Assembly (NCBI RefSeq): GCF_026262505.1
Contig: NC_067208.1
Location: forward strand, 18,609,962 to 18,673,961
Reading direction: 5' to 3'
Length of the DNA stretch: 64,000 bases
Source: Trichomonas vaginalis G3
Lineage: Eukaryota; Parabasalia; Trichomonadida; Trichomonadidae
Both the position numbers and the translations under genes were made by a program. A model generated the notes under the pieces. That model had not been told where the DNA came from. It ran no database searches and was given only the letters and a program-made list of their open reading frames with translations. Shown here one piece after another: positions 1 through 10,346 of this stretch (positions are counted from its first letter, which is position 1; each line of letters opens with the position of its first letter).

Positions 1-1837
1 CTTCTTCTGTCTTGAGTTTCATCAAAGGAGCTCGGAATTCGAACATATAAACTTGGTTGTTTGCGTTGGATTTTATAGGATAAACTAAAATTCCAACATT
101 TTCACTGATCGCAGCTGTAGGTTTCATTTCGACGATGGCATCTAGTAATTGTGGTTCGCTTTGAACAGTTTGTCTTGATGATGCTTCGTATAAATTGTCA
201 TTTTCGTAAATTAAAAATCTAAATTGAACTGAAGGCTTGAGTTTTTCGCAGAAAATGGACATTTGCTCGTAAAGGTTTGGAGTTCCGGCAGCTTGTATTG
301 CTTTTAATGAAAAAACAGTTAAATTATATGCTCGAACGCAGTTAATATTGTTTCTTTCTAAGGATTCATGAAGTTTTGTTGATTCGCAGCATGTGTGGAG
401 TAAAGGAAGGAAGCATTTTCCGAGATTGGTAGCAACAAAAGAATCTTTTGCTGAAAAGAAGGTTCCATTCCTTCTATTGTATAGTACAAACGCACCCTTG
501 ACTTCTCCGTTGTATGTTGCCGGGCATGCGATCATTGACCAAATTCGAGGTTCTGTTAAATCATCAATTGCAACTGAAAAATCTTTGATACGACGAGGTA
601 AGAAATAGTTTGTAGTTTCATTATTTATTGCTGCTCTGCATGTTAAACCTCGATCGATCATTAATAATTTTCCTCCAATATTTGTTCCTGGAGTTTCTTC
701 ACAAAAACAGTCACCAACAACAGTGAATAGTCTTGAAGTGCTTGCATCCGTTAATCTGTTGCTTTCATTTATGATTTTAGCAATCATATCGTGAGCATTT
801 GAAGAATCCGCAATTTCTGATAATCCTTCAACAAGTTCTGTCATATCTTTTTCAGTAGCACTTGTTAATTCTCTAACGAGAAGTTTAATTTGTGAAGTTA
901 CGTTTCTAAATAAATAACAAAGCATAATAAAGTCATTTGGCGAAAAAGAATCATCACGTAGTTTATCTATTGCTACAAAAGCGAATGGATTTTCAAAATC
1001 AGAGTGCATCAAAGGTGCTATTAAACAATTTCTACTTCCTTCGAAAATAAAAGATTCTACGGCTAAATCTATCTCTTCTGTATTAAATGGGTCTTGAATA
1101 ATTGCATAATCGCCTCTTCCAACAACACTGGAAATTAATCCAGTTGTCATTGGAATAATTCTTTTAATCCCACAGTGAATATACGCTAATTCACATATCA
1201 ATGGTGATGCAATCAAGAATTTCGTTCGTTTACACTTCAATAATGATGATGCAACGTGTTCTATTTGATTAATTATTTCAATTGGATCTGTACTAAGAGC
1301 CATTGATTCGAATGCTTGTGTTAATTGTGCAGATTCGCGATGTACATCTAGAATTCGCTGTAATATAATTGCTCTATTTTGTCCAGAAATCGATGCCAAG
1401 ATTGCAGGCAAAACTTCAACAATACCATCGACATTGATATCGAAAAACTTATTTCTGAAATATGGGTCTCCACAGTAATTTAATAAACGAGGAATGCCAT
1501 TTTCATTGAAATAATTTGTTAAATTTTGAGGAGTTGCCTTTCTGATAAAGTTTCCAAATTCATCAGAAGAATCGAAATTATTAATGTCAAAGAATTTCTC
1601 CTCTATTTTAACAGGTGGAAGTTCTGGAAGTGGCTGAAGTCGAACAGCAGTTGATAATCGACTTTTATTGTCAAGCAATTGAGTGCAAACACCTAATCTG
1701 TCTATTCTTTCTTGCTGCTGTTGAATTGATCTGCTTTTATTATTTTTTTCTTGCTCTTCATGAGATTTTTTCTGCAAACCTGTAATAAGATGCGCATATT
1801 TTGTTCTCCTCTTATGAAGTTTTGTTAGTTTTTTCAT
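1..1837 (-). CDS. GAF-domain protein with N-terminal coiled coil (3' end outside window)
   Basis: The minus strand is open from 2068 to the window edge, so the C-terminus is missing. The first in-frame ATG is at 1837 (about 612 residues from there), but about 77 more codons of coding-like sequence lie upstream without an ATG, so the true start is unresolved. The N-terminal part is a charged heptad-rich helix with many K/E/Q. It is followed by two regions that look like GAF folds (roughly residues 180-300 and 330-480 from the ATG; patterns such as LIAPLMH...FVAIDK and IACPATYNGEVKGAFVLYNRR). A third related segment runs off the window. GAF domains bind small ligands such as cyclic nucleotides and often sit in signalling proteins; no catalytic domain is visible here. 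The GAF call is by pattern only. Confidence 0.6.
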   Translation of the reverse strand, partial: MKKLTKLHKRRTKYAHLITGLQKKSHEEQEKNNKSRSIQQQQERIDRLGVCTQLLDNKSRLSTAVRLQPLPELPPVKIEEKFFDINNFDSSDEFGNFIRKATPQNLTNYFNENGIPRLLNYCGDPYFRNKFFDINVDGIVEVLPAILASISGQNRAIILQRILDVHRESAQLTQAFESMALSTDPIEIINQIEHVASSLLKCKRTKFLIASPLICELAYIHCGIKRIIPMTTGLISSVVGRGDYAIIQDPFNTEEIDLAVESFIFEGSRNCLIAPLMHSDFENPFAFVAIDKLRDDSFSPNDFIMLCYLFRNVTSQIKLLVRELTSATEKDMTELVEGLSEIADSSNAHDMIAKIINESNRLTDASTSRLFTVVGDCFCEETPGTNIGGKLLMIDRGLTCRAAINNETTNYFLPRRIKDFSVAIDDLTEPRIWSMIACPATYNGEVKGAFVLYNRRNGTFFSAKDSFVATNLGKCFLPLLHTCCESTKLHESLERNNINCVRAYNLTVFSLKAIQAAGTPNLYEQMSIFCEKLKPSVQFRFLIYENDNLYEASSRQTVQSEPQLLDAIVEMKPTAAISENVGILVYPIKSNANNQVYMFEFRAPLMKLKTEE

Positions 1838-2068
1838 CAATTCTTTTGTTTGATAATCTAAAACTCGTATTTGTTCATCTAAAGCTTCAAATTCTTCGCT
1901 ATGCTTATCCTTCAATTCAAATTTGGGTAATAAAGCAACACTCCCAGTTAATCTGAATGAAGGAGAAGGCTTCACGGACTTAGTGTCTAACAAAGTTTGA
2001 ATTATCGCGATTTTTTCAAAGCAAAAATTTAACGTATTTTTTATATCGCAGTCTTTTTTGTTTAAATA

Positions 2069-2570
2069 TTATACATTAGATATCTTGCATTAAATTCGGA
2101 TAATGACACTTTTGAATGTTTCTCAAAAAAGTTCTCCTTATTGATCTCATCGTTGTTCAAAGGATAATAAAATTATATAATTGGAAATCGATAATCTATC
2201 CTAAATTACATTATAATATTATACTGTTCGTATGAAAAATATAATTTTTGTTCATAATTTTCTTAATTAGTGATTTACTAATAGTAAACTCATTTAATAT
2301 ATTTCTTTAGCTGAGAATATGTATGAATCCAAGATTGATCCTTAAAATACAATAGAGTTACATCAATATCTTTAATGCATGTCCATATTTCAGTTGTTTG
2401 ATCTTAATGTCCTAAATCAAGCATTACATAATGGAATATAAAAGTTATGAAGTTATGTGAACTTTTCATGTTATATTATTGTCAATATTAATTAAAGTTT
2501 AACATTATAATTGATTTGTCCAATTTCATAGATGCATATATATATATTTAATGAATAAATTTCAATTATT
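2069..2570. other. AT-rich intergenic region
   Basis: Upstream of the GAF gene and downstream of the ankyrin gene stop. No credible reading frame, RNA or repeat was seen. Confidence 0.5.
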
Positions 2571-4280
2571 TTACTCATTTGCATAATAAACAAGAACTTG
2601 TGCTGCACTATAACTATTTGTTTTAAGAGCAATATCAATCGGAGTTTCACCATCATTATCTACATAATCGATATCTGCTCCATAAAGAATTAATATCTTT
2701 GCTGTTTCAGCACAGTTCCAAAACGCTGCATAATGAAGTGGAGTCTTTCCATTTTGATCTACATCGTTAAAATCAGATCCATGATCAATTAACAAATCCA
2801 CAGTATTCGTATTATCCCAAAATGCAGCAAAATGAAGTGGAATTTTCAGATTTTTATCCTTAATTGTAACTTTTGCACCATTTGAAATAAGAATTTGAAC
2901 AGTCTCTTGGCTATTCATTTCTGCAGCGTAATGAAGTGGCGTTTTGCCATCATCACATTTAATGTTTACTTCTGACCCTCTTGATATCAGAAGATTTGCA
3001 GTTTCATGGCTATTTTTAATTGCAGCAAGATGCAGTGGCGTTTTCCCACGAAGATCTTTGAAATTAACATCAGAGCCACTATCAATAAGAATCTCGGCAG
3101 ATTCTTTCTTATTATAAAAAGCAGCTGAATGAAGAGCAGTTCTTCCATTTTCGCATTTCATATTCACATTAGCACCGTTTTCAATAAGCAGTTTTAGTGT
3201 TTCTATGCTATTTTTCTTTGCAGCGAAATGAAGAGGAGTTTCACCATTTTTCATTTTAGCATTGACATCAGCACCATGAGAGATTAGTAACTGAGCTGTT
3301 TCTTTTGAATTCCATGTTGCAGCTCTATGCAACAAAGTTACATCGTCATCATCTTTAGTATCCAAAGAAGCTCCATGCGAGACTAAAACATCAATAATCG
3401 AATACAAATTGAAATTCACCGCATAAATCAATCCAATATTAACATCATTAGTCTTATCAAGATAAACGAAGAATGCTGACAAATTATTGAAGTCAAAGCA
3501 CAAGTCTAAGTTAATAAAATAGTTGGCTTGATCCATCAAATATCCAACGAAATCGATGTTGTGGGAAATAATGGCGTATTTCATGCATTCTTTATCTACT
3601 TTTTGGAACTTCAAGCATTCACTAACTATATCAAGAACTCCGCTGAGAAAAGAGAATCTCAAGCAATTCTGTGTTATTGGTAATTTAAACTTTGTTCTCA
3701 ATATCTTGAAGCAATCAACAGCCCCGTGATAAGAACAGAGTTCTAACAAATCAATTTTTTCTTTTGGATAAAAATCATTCACTAAAACTTGGTGAGCATT
3801 GAATCTTTCGCCATTTATAACATATATAAATTTTTCTTTATCATCATGCATGATTATATTGAAAATCGAGCCATTTTCATGCAAGTCAAGCTCATAATTT
3901 TTATCTAATATCAATTGTTTGATATAATCTTCTTTATTTCTATCAACAATTACTCCATATTCTTTAAAAAGGAAATATTGACATATGGTTGCAATGTTGT
4001 TTAAAGATTTTGGTTGAAATTCTTCATAAATCTTTTGAAATATTGTCCAATAAGACCTCAAATAGCAATTTCGATAATAACATAGATAACTGATATTTGA
4101 CAATATAACTGATGGATCAATTTTGTTCTTTTCTATCAAAATCGATTTAATCTTTTCATAAATTTGGCTGATCTCATTTTCATCTGTTGTTGCGAGCCTG
4201 TGAAGACTGTCATATGCTTCGATGTGTGTTTGGCATTTCTCATATAAAGCAATGAAAAGGACTTGAGAATTCTCTCCCAT
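2571..4280 (-). CDS. Ankyrin-repeat protein of the expanded trichomonad family
   Basis: This gene encodes 569 residues and is intact. Residues 1 to about 290 form the non-repeat N-terminal region typical of this family (DUF3447-like, with ELCSYHGAVDCFKILRTKF and later FVYLDKTNDVN). About nine 33-residue ankyrin repeats follow, most with the G-TPLH-AA core and ending LLISHGADVN or similar. Ankyrin repeats are protein-interaction scaffolds; the partner is unknown. No signal peptide or membrane segment is visible. The ATG directly follows an AT-rich upstream tract. Two decayed relatives lie at 11.7-14.0 kb and 14.5-15.3 kb and share the N-terminal region, so the intact copy shows what those genes looked like. 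Confidence 0.9.
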   Translation of the reverse strand: MGENSQVLFIALYEKCQTHIEAYDSLHRLATTDENEISQIYEKIKSILIEKNKIDPSVILSNISYLCYYRNCYLRSYWTIFQKIYEEFQPKSLNNIATICQYFLFKEYGVIVDRNKEDYIKQLILDKNYELDLHENGSIFNIIMHDDKEKFIYVINGERFNAHQVLVNDFYPKEKIDLLELCSYHGAVDCFKILRTKFKLPITQNCLRFSFLSGVLDIVSECLKFQKVDKECMKYAIISHNIDFVGYLMDQANYFINLDLCFDFNNLSAFFVYLDKTNDVNIGLIYAVNFNLYSIIDVLVSHGASLDTKDDDDVTLLHRAATWNSKETAQLLISHGADVNAKMKNGETPLHFAAKKNSIETLKLLIENGANVNMKCENGRTALHSAAFYNKKESAEILIDSGSDVNFKDLRGKTPLHLAAIKNSHETANLLISRGSEVNIKCDDGKTPLHYAAEMNSQETVQILISNGAKVTIKDKNLKIPLHFAAFWDNTNTVDLLIDHGSDFNDVDQNGKTPLHYAAFWNCAETAKILILYGADIDYVDNDGETPIDIALKTNSYSAAQVLVYYANE

Positions 4281-4598
4281 TTATAAAATAAATAAAATTG
4301 TAAATCGTCCATCAAATTAAAAGAGCAAATAAATAAGCATCTTTATTTACGTAATAAGGAAATGTTTTGAAAATAATTACTAATATCTTCAAGCTTAGGA
4401 GACAAACACAAACAATCAAGAACATATGGTGATTCCATATGATTTTGTAGATTGTTACCTACATTATCATAGAAATAGGCTGGATACTTTTGGAGATCTA
4501 ATTTTCATTAATAAACAATTGATTTAATATAACAAAACAAAATAACAAACAAAGTATATTTCATATAAAAGTTATGAAGCCGTATTTAAAGCCTCATA
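4281..4598. other. Intergenic, no gene seen
   Basis: About 320 bases of AT-rich sequence lie between the ankyrin start and the stop of the membrane-protein gene. Nothing supportable was seen beyond a probable promoter next to 4280. Confidence 0.4.
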
Positions 4599-5408
4599 TT
4601 AAAATATTGCCGAAAATAAGAGTCTAAAAGTATACATAATTGAATGGACTATAGTGAAAATTAATGACAATATAGCTAAAGCTACTCTTGTAATAAAATA
4701 CCAAATTGTAAAACAGATTCTGAAAAGTGGAAGAGTAATCAAGTAAATATCATATAAAATATAAACTAAATACTTAATCAAAACGATGACTGATGGTCTG
4801 ATGGCTTTCCAAACTTTGCAACTTATATTATAACATGTATTGCAAAATGGATGACCCCATTTAATCCAAAGTATTCGAATATATTCGCTGCTGAATGGAG
4901 CATGAAGAGGTTTATTCCAATGCTTGAAATTTTTGAGAATTATTTGATAAATTTCAAAGGAAATGGAACCAGCGCTAAAGCATAAATATACAAAAGGCTT
5001 AGTTAATACATGATTAATTTTTCTATCTAAATTTATTAATAGGATTAATATCAAGACACTTACATGGAAAGGAATAAATAATACTGATATAATAGCTCGA
5101 GGAATATTTAATATTAAATATGGTATTGAAAATCTTCTTGTAAATGCTATATCTGCAAAAATAATCCACGCAATTACACCATAATATATACATTTTCTGT
5201 AAATACTGTTCTGTAACAAATATTTAAGCCAATCTGTCATATACATCGTTTTAAGAATTACACTAAGCGCTTTGATATTTTCATTTTGAAGAATTGGTGA
5301 AAAATATTGCTGAAATCTATTTCCGATTCGACTCAATATATTAAACAAAGCCATGATATCGCTACTGAGATCTTCATTTTGCAAATTGTTACTGTTTTCA
5401 TCACTCAT
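4599..5408 (-). CDS. Multi-pass membrane protein, unknown function
   Basis: The gene encodes 269 residues from the ATG at 5408; a longer frame to 5447 has only a TTG at its start. The first 30 residues are polar and acidic (MSDENSNN...). Several hydrophobic helices follow: CIYYGVIAWIIFADIAF, YLILNIPRAIISVLFI, VLILILLINL, and a C-terminal series from VIVLIKYLVYILYDIYL to LLFSAIF. It could span the membrane five to seven times. It contains several Cys (FCNTCYNISC) but no family motif I recognise. Because the frame is long and the hydrophobic pattern is organised, it is probably a real gene of a lineage-specific family. Confidence 0.6.
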   Translation of the reverse strand: MSDENSNNLQNEDLSSDIMALFNILSRIGNRFQQYFSPILQNENIKALSVILKTMYMTDWLKYLLQNSIYRKCIYYGVIAWIIFADIAFTRRFSIPYLILNIPRAIISVLFIPFHVSVLILILLINLDRKINHVLTKPFVYLCFSAGSISFEIYQIILKNFKHWNKPLHAPFSSEYIRILWIKWGHPFCNTCYNISCKVWKAIRPSVIVLIKYLVYILYDIYLITLPLFRICFTIWYFITRVALAILSLIFTIVHSIMYTFRLLFSAIF

Positions 5409-7165
5409 ATTATTTCTTGAAAAAAATTTTTTTTTGTTATCATTCAATCTGACCTGATTAGCATTTTCAATTCAATTTGAACTGGGATTAATAATGTGCG
5501 TGATATGCTTCCCCATCTGATTCAATATGACATATTTTAAGCTCCTATTGATGAATTTTGATTTTCTAAAAAGATCATATTGAATTAGTTAATATGTCAC
5601 AAGGATAGACTCAATTAATTGACTGTTTGTTCATAGATAATTAGCATTTTAAAGCAGATATAATAAAAATCAATATCAAGTGTTGGGATATTATCTATTA
5701 GTACAAAATTCATGTACTTTGGGCCATAAATATAAAAATTTTATCGAATTAATCTGAAAATATACCCTACTTTTCCAACATTTAGAAAACATGCATGACC
5801 CCCTACCCAGGGTCCAAAAATTGGTATTTTCTGCGCTCAGGCAACATGAGTTTTTGGGCCGCCAAATGAATAGCTCAAATAGTTTCCTCATATAGAGACA
5901 TGCTTATGCTTAGAGTTTGAAGGAAATCTAAAGTGATTTTTTTCTGCATTTCGAAATCTAATGCAATCTTAAAATCATGATTAAACTGCGAATCTGGGCG
6001 CAATTTTTTAATATGTTAATATATGAAGGTACTCCTACTACTGCGAATGCTTCAAATGAAAATTCAAGAAATCAGATTAATTTGATCACATTAGTATAGT
6101 AGTGGTCAATCCAAAAACTCATATGTTGATATATAACCTATAGAGATGATAATTATCGACTCTTCATTGAAATGCATAAGATTTAATAATCTCATAAATA
6201 TTCTTTTTAATTTTCAGTATTTCGTGTGCATTTAGATTGCATATACCTGTATATGATATTTCTAGAATGTTTTGGTTAGATATTAAGTTTTTTAGATTAA
6301 TATTTTAACATTTTGATAAAACAAGCAATTGTTCCATTTTGGAATCGCGATTGAACTCTAGTTTGACTAATATGATGTTGTATGATCAAATAAATTCTAA
6401 CTTCATGAGATAAATTTTGAAATTAGAAAATGCGATATCTGACTCAAATATTTATATGAACACATTTAACATTCAATGATAAACTAAAGTAATATACAGC
6501 AGATTCGATTTGGCTTATATTTTAAATATTCAACAAATAATCTTATAAAATTGTGCTATTCACGTTTCTCAAAGATGAATTAAGCATTTACAACTTGTGC
6601 ATTGATGGAATTAGATATGGATTCTAATGTTAATCGATATTTTGTAAATTGATATATATTTTATCATGGTTTGACATTTGATCGTGTTGAAACCGGAATT
6701 GCAATATGCATCATCTATATATATAATTGTCAAAATATGAGCTATAGATTTTTAAATTATGCTCCTGATTATGAGTGACTTATATGATTATATTGAATTG
6801 AGTAGTAAGAATCATAAATATTAGAATATTACGATAATGTATTATAACCTTATAGAAGCTTAAGGCTAAAAATGATGATGAAAATGTAGCTCAAATTTAA
6901 GTCTAAAATTTTGAAAAAATTAAGTGCTTATGATAGTATGACGATATTGGTGTTTGAATGTAAGAAATTAGAGATGTATTAGAAGCATTATGAGAAAATA
7001 ATAAGATATAAAAACAAATTTTATGAAATAATTTAAGTTATAAGAGGTGTTAACATTGGTAATGTGTGAATAAGATAGTAGAATTGTATTGGATCTTTGA
7101 TTAGTATTTTATAACAATTTATTAATGTAGATGTGATTAGAATGTTGGATTTCAAAGGAGAAAGC
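5409..7165. other. Long AT-rich intergenic region
   Basis: No credible gene was found in about 1.75 kb. The short minus-strand frame at 5691-5891 has no family features. A stretch near 5763-5790 recurs in reverse orientation near 11496-11525, so an old repeat may lie here. The right end runs into the palindromic hairpin element. Confidence 0.5.
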
Positions 7166-8945
7166 GGATTGTTCACTCTTGTTGGTCTGCATGTGTCATT
7201 CCGGGAGACATTGCCTGTGCATGTCTCCCAGAATGGCATACTGTTCCGCATTCATAACTTGAATGCGGAACTTTGACCGACAAGAGTGCATTGTGCACTC
7301 TTGTTGGTCTGCATGTGTCATTCCGGGAGACATTGCCTGTGCATGTCTCCCAGAACGAGACAATTTATTGCAATCAGAATACGATTGCAAAACTTTGACC
7401 GACAAGAGTGCATTGTGCACTCTTGTTTGTCATCCACTATGATACTTAGAGAAAATACTTTACTTACATTATTTAAAATATTAATTTCCCTATTTAATAT
7501 TTATTTATTATTTTTTGTGCTTTATATTCCCTATGGCATGTACTGAACTATTTTATAGACTCTACCGAGCTATCTCCACATATAAACATTTGACAATAAC
7601 ACATATATACTCTCTTCATATTCTAGTCTCATGACATATTATTGCAAAAGCTATATTTATACAGCATACCTCATAAAGTCTCATTATATCCCTATCTAAG
7701 CGTTCAAAACCTATTTTCCCCACGTAATCTGATTCTTCAGGCTCCGCTGATTCGATTTCTGCTGTCAGATCGTGAAAATATGAATCACATAACAAGATAA
7801 ACACAAGTTACCCAACTTGATATTTTCCGTAAAAAAACTCTTTAAGTCATGTTCAAACAACATCATTTTAGAAAAATTCAATTTTTTCCAAAAGTGTGTG
7901 AATTCAAAAAGTCACAATATATCTAGTTATTACCCAGTATTAATTTTTTAATTTAGTTTTTGAGATATTCATTTTATAATACGTATTATTCAGAAAATTA
8001 AATACATTTGTAAGGGAAAACGGAATTAATAACAAATATATGAATATCGTGGAAGAGTCAATTTGAAGAAAACATTATTATTTTGGATTTGTGTTTATCT
8101 TGTTATGTGATTCATATTTTCACGATCTGACAGCAGAAATCGAATCAGCGGAGCCTGAAGAATCAGATTACGTGGGGAAAATAGGTTTTGAACGCTTAGA
8201 TAGGGATATAATGAGACTTTATGAGGTATGCTGTATAAATATAGCTTTTGCAATAATATGTCATGAGACTAGAATATGAAGAGAGTATATATGTGTTATT
8301 GTCAAATGTTTATATGTGGAGATAGCTCGGTAGAGTCTATAAAATAGTTCAGTACATGCCATAGGGAATATAAAGCACAAAAAATAATAAATAAATATTA
8401 AATAGGGAAATTAATATTTTAAATAATGTAAGTAAAGTATTTTCTCTAAGTATCATAGTGGATGACAAACAAGAGTGCACAATGCACTCTTGTCGGTCAA
8501 AGTTTTGCAATCGTATTCTGATTGCAATAAATTGTCTCGTTCTGGGAGACATGCACAGGCAATGTCTCCCGGAATGACACATGCAGACCAACAAGAGTGC
8601 ACAATGCACTCTTGTCGGTCAAAGTTCCGCATTCAAGTTATGAATGCGGAACAGTATGCCATTCTGGGAGACATGCACAGGCAATGTCTCCCGGAATGAC
8701 ACATGCAGACCAACAAGAGTGCACAATGCACTCTTGTCGGTCAAAGTTGCAATCGTATTCTGATTGCAATAAATTGCCATTCTGGGAGACATGCACAGGC
8801 AATGTCTCCCGGAATGACACATGCAGACCAACAAGAGTGCACAATGCACTCTTGTCGGTCAAAGTTCCGCATTCAAGTTATGAATGCGGAACAGTATGCC
8901 ATTCTGGGAGACATGCACAGGCAATGTCTCCCGGAATGAGACACT
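7166..8945. repeat. Palindromic hairpin element (long inverted repeat with hairpin arrays)
   Basis: The arms 7390-7806 and 8090-8505 look identical in reverse orientation and enclose a 283-base spacer. Each arm continues outward into an array of units of about 120 bases. Every unit contains three perfect or near-perfect hairpins: a palindrome around AAGAGTGCAC/GTGCACTCTT, a GGGAGACAT/ATGTCTCCC hairpin, and one of two alternatives. Type A is TGCAATCG/TGATTGCA and type B is TTCCGCATTC/GAATGCGGAA. The left array has two units (A then B, going outward); the right has four (A, B, A, B). The structure has no recognisable transposase. It may be a non-autonomous mobile element, an amplified inverted duplication or a structured RNA source; the sequence does not decide between these. 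Confidence 0.85.
8091..8279 (+). other. 62-codon open frame present in both palindrome arms
   Basis: An ATG-started frame (MFILLCDSYFHDL..., acidic middle) lies in the right arm. Its mirror copy is at 7616-7804 on the minus strand with the same translation. Diverged copies of the DNA near 9180-9290 and 41280-41357 do not keep the frame, which argues against a conserved peptide. Identity between the arms says nothing about coding because the whole arm is identical. Confidence 0.2.
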
Positions 8946-9169
8946 GCGACCGTCAGGAGTGCATATTATCATCAAAAATTCAAAAAAAAAACATTTTTCT
9001 TTTTTCTTTGGCGAAAAATGTACTTATTTTTTTGAAATTTTCGAAATATGATTTTTTCGGGAGACTTTTTCAAAATTTTAATATGATAAATATGAGTTAT
9101 TTTATGTTCTCTATTTGAGAGTCTGCTTATTTTTGAGTATTGAGCAAGATTGAAAAATGAGAATATTTA

Positions 9170-9345
9170 GGAACATAATAAATCGATTTATCTCGTCATG
9201 TAGTTCATATTTTCGCGTTCTGAGAGCGGAAAACGCATTTTTTGAATGCGTAGATTCCGAATCACACGGAAAAAATAGGTTTTAATAAGAAAAATAGACA
9301 ATTTATGAAGTAACAAAGCACATAGTATTATAAAAAAGAAAAACA
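9170..9345 (+). repeat. Diverged relic of the palindromic element arm
   Basis: The run from TTTATCTCGTCATGTAGTTC to AAATAGGTTTTAATAAG parallels the start of the right arm at 8091-8190 (TTTATCTTGTTATGTGATTC ... AAATAGGTTTTGAACGC) with many substitutions. Part of the following sequence also resembles 8205-8230. It is an older copy in the same orientation as the right arm. Confidence 0.55.
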
Positions 9346-9467
9346 TTTTTCTCATATGAAAGAAAATATAACGTATTTTTTACAGAGCGTAGGTATATAT
9401 CGAGCCAATTCACACCATAAATTCTTTTCTCGTTCTCGGGCCTATAAACAACCTGAGGTGCACAACA

Positions 9468-9540
9468 ATATTAACTTATACTGCTGTTATCTGGATTTGA
9501 ATCCTCAATTGAGAGAATTCCAGATAACTTCAGTATAAAC
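9468..9540. repeat. Long imperfect hairpin
   Basis: TTATACTG plus GTTATCTGGA on the left pairs with TCCAGATAAC plus CAGTATAA on the right, around a short loop that contains CTCAATTGAG. The stem is about 20 base pairs with few mismatches. It is part of the hairpin-dense block. Confidence 0.7.
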
Positions 9541-9602
9541 AAACCATATACATGTTTCCTCCTTGCTTCTAGGCCAAGCATAACAAGTACATTACCTTAG
9601 AG

Positions 9603-9655
9603 CAAATCTCATTCGGAGTTTCTCATTTAATGAGAGACTCCGAATGAAATTTGCC
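9603..9655. repeat. Near-perfect hairpin
   Basis: CAAATCTCATTCGGAGTTTC on the left mirrors the right half ending GACTCCGAATGAAATTTG. The loop centres on CATTTAATG. Stem length is about 24 base pairs with two or three mismatches. Confidence 0.75.
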
Positions 9656-9748
9656 TATTTGATTAATATGTGCTTTATGAGATGCAAATTCTGATGATAA
9701 ATATTGATCTAGAGCTTATATAAGATGCGAAGAAACTTCAAAAAAAGC

Positions 9749-10022
9749 TAACCGGTAAAGACAGCAACTTGCAACACCAAGTTGCTCACGTAGTGATTAC
9801 AAGCATATCTGCAAGGCAAAGTCCTCAGGATGCAGAACTTTGCCTGCAATCAGAAAAGAGATTGCAGCAGAGTAACCGGTAAAGACAGCAACTTGCAACA
9901 CCAAGTTGCTCACGTAGTGATTACAAGCATATCTGCAAGGCAAAGTCCTCAGGATGCAGAACTCTGCCTGCAATCAGAAAAGAGATTGCAGCAGAGTAAC
10001 CGGTAAAGACAGCAACTTGCAA
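9749..10022. repeat. 124-bp tandem repeat made of hairpins
   Basis: Units start at 9749, 9873 and 9997 with TAACCGGTAAAGACAGCAAC, a period of exactly 124. There are two full copies that are nearly identical and a partial third. Each unit holds three hairpins: GCAACTTG/CAAGTTGC, GCAAGGCAAAGT/ACTTTGCCTGC and TGCAATC/GATTGCA. This is the same architecture as the 120-bp units at 8.5-8.9 kb, but with different sequence. Confidence 0.9.
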
Positions 10023-10093
10023 AGTCAAGCAGTTTCTGAGATTTTGATTTATAAATCATAAACCTTCATGCTTGATGATTTTGTAGAATTGTT

Positions 10094-10216
10094 AACTCAT
10101 GTCATCAGTTAATGCTCACCTAAGGGAGGTGTTTTGCGGGAGCTGGGGGTATCTTGGTGAGTACTCAGGAGGCCAAGAAGGGCACCCCAACCGACATTTT
10201 GCTGATGGATTGAGTT
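10094..10216 (+). ncRNA. Candidate three-stem structured RNA
   Basis: The segment is GC-richer than its surroundings. A closing stem pairs AACTCATGTCATCAG (10094-10108) with CTGATGGATTGAGTT (10202-10216) with two mismatches, and AATG/CATT just inside extends it. Inside are a CACCT/AGGTG hairpin and a longer hairpin from GGGGG...CTTGG to CCAAG...CCCC with a TGAGTACTCA loop. AGTTCGCAACC at 10212 resembles a pol III B box at 8 of 11 positions, and a T run follows at about 10224. I cannot match it to a known RNA family. The strand is chosen from the B box and T run. Confidence 0.35.
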
Positions 10217-10346
10217 CGCAACCATTTTTATAACCGTAAAAACCGTCGGGACAAAACAACTTGAATAATTGAATTTTTTAATGATAATGATTGTGAAATA
10301 ACATGTAACTATAATTTAAGAATGCCATATTTTTGTTAAAAAAAAT

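Noticed and set aside
1838-2300. Classical trichomonad intron upstream of the GAF gene
   Set aside because: I looked for GTAYGT and ACTAACACACAG-like signals and saw none, so the missing ATG stays unexplained.
7033-9118. Several overlapping frames with MHCALL or MHNALL starts
   Set aside because: They translate the hairpin array in both directions; palindromes make mirrored frames, and there is no coding bias.
10094-10228. tRNA or SINE tail from the B-box-like sequence
   Set aside because: No T-arm or acceptor pairing around the motif, and no clear A box at the right distance.
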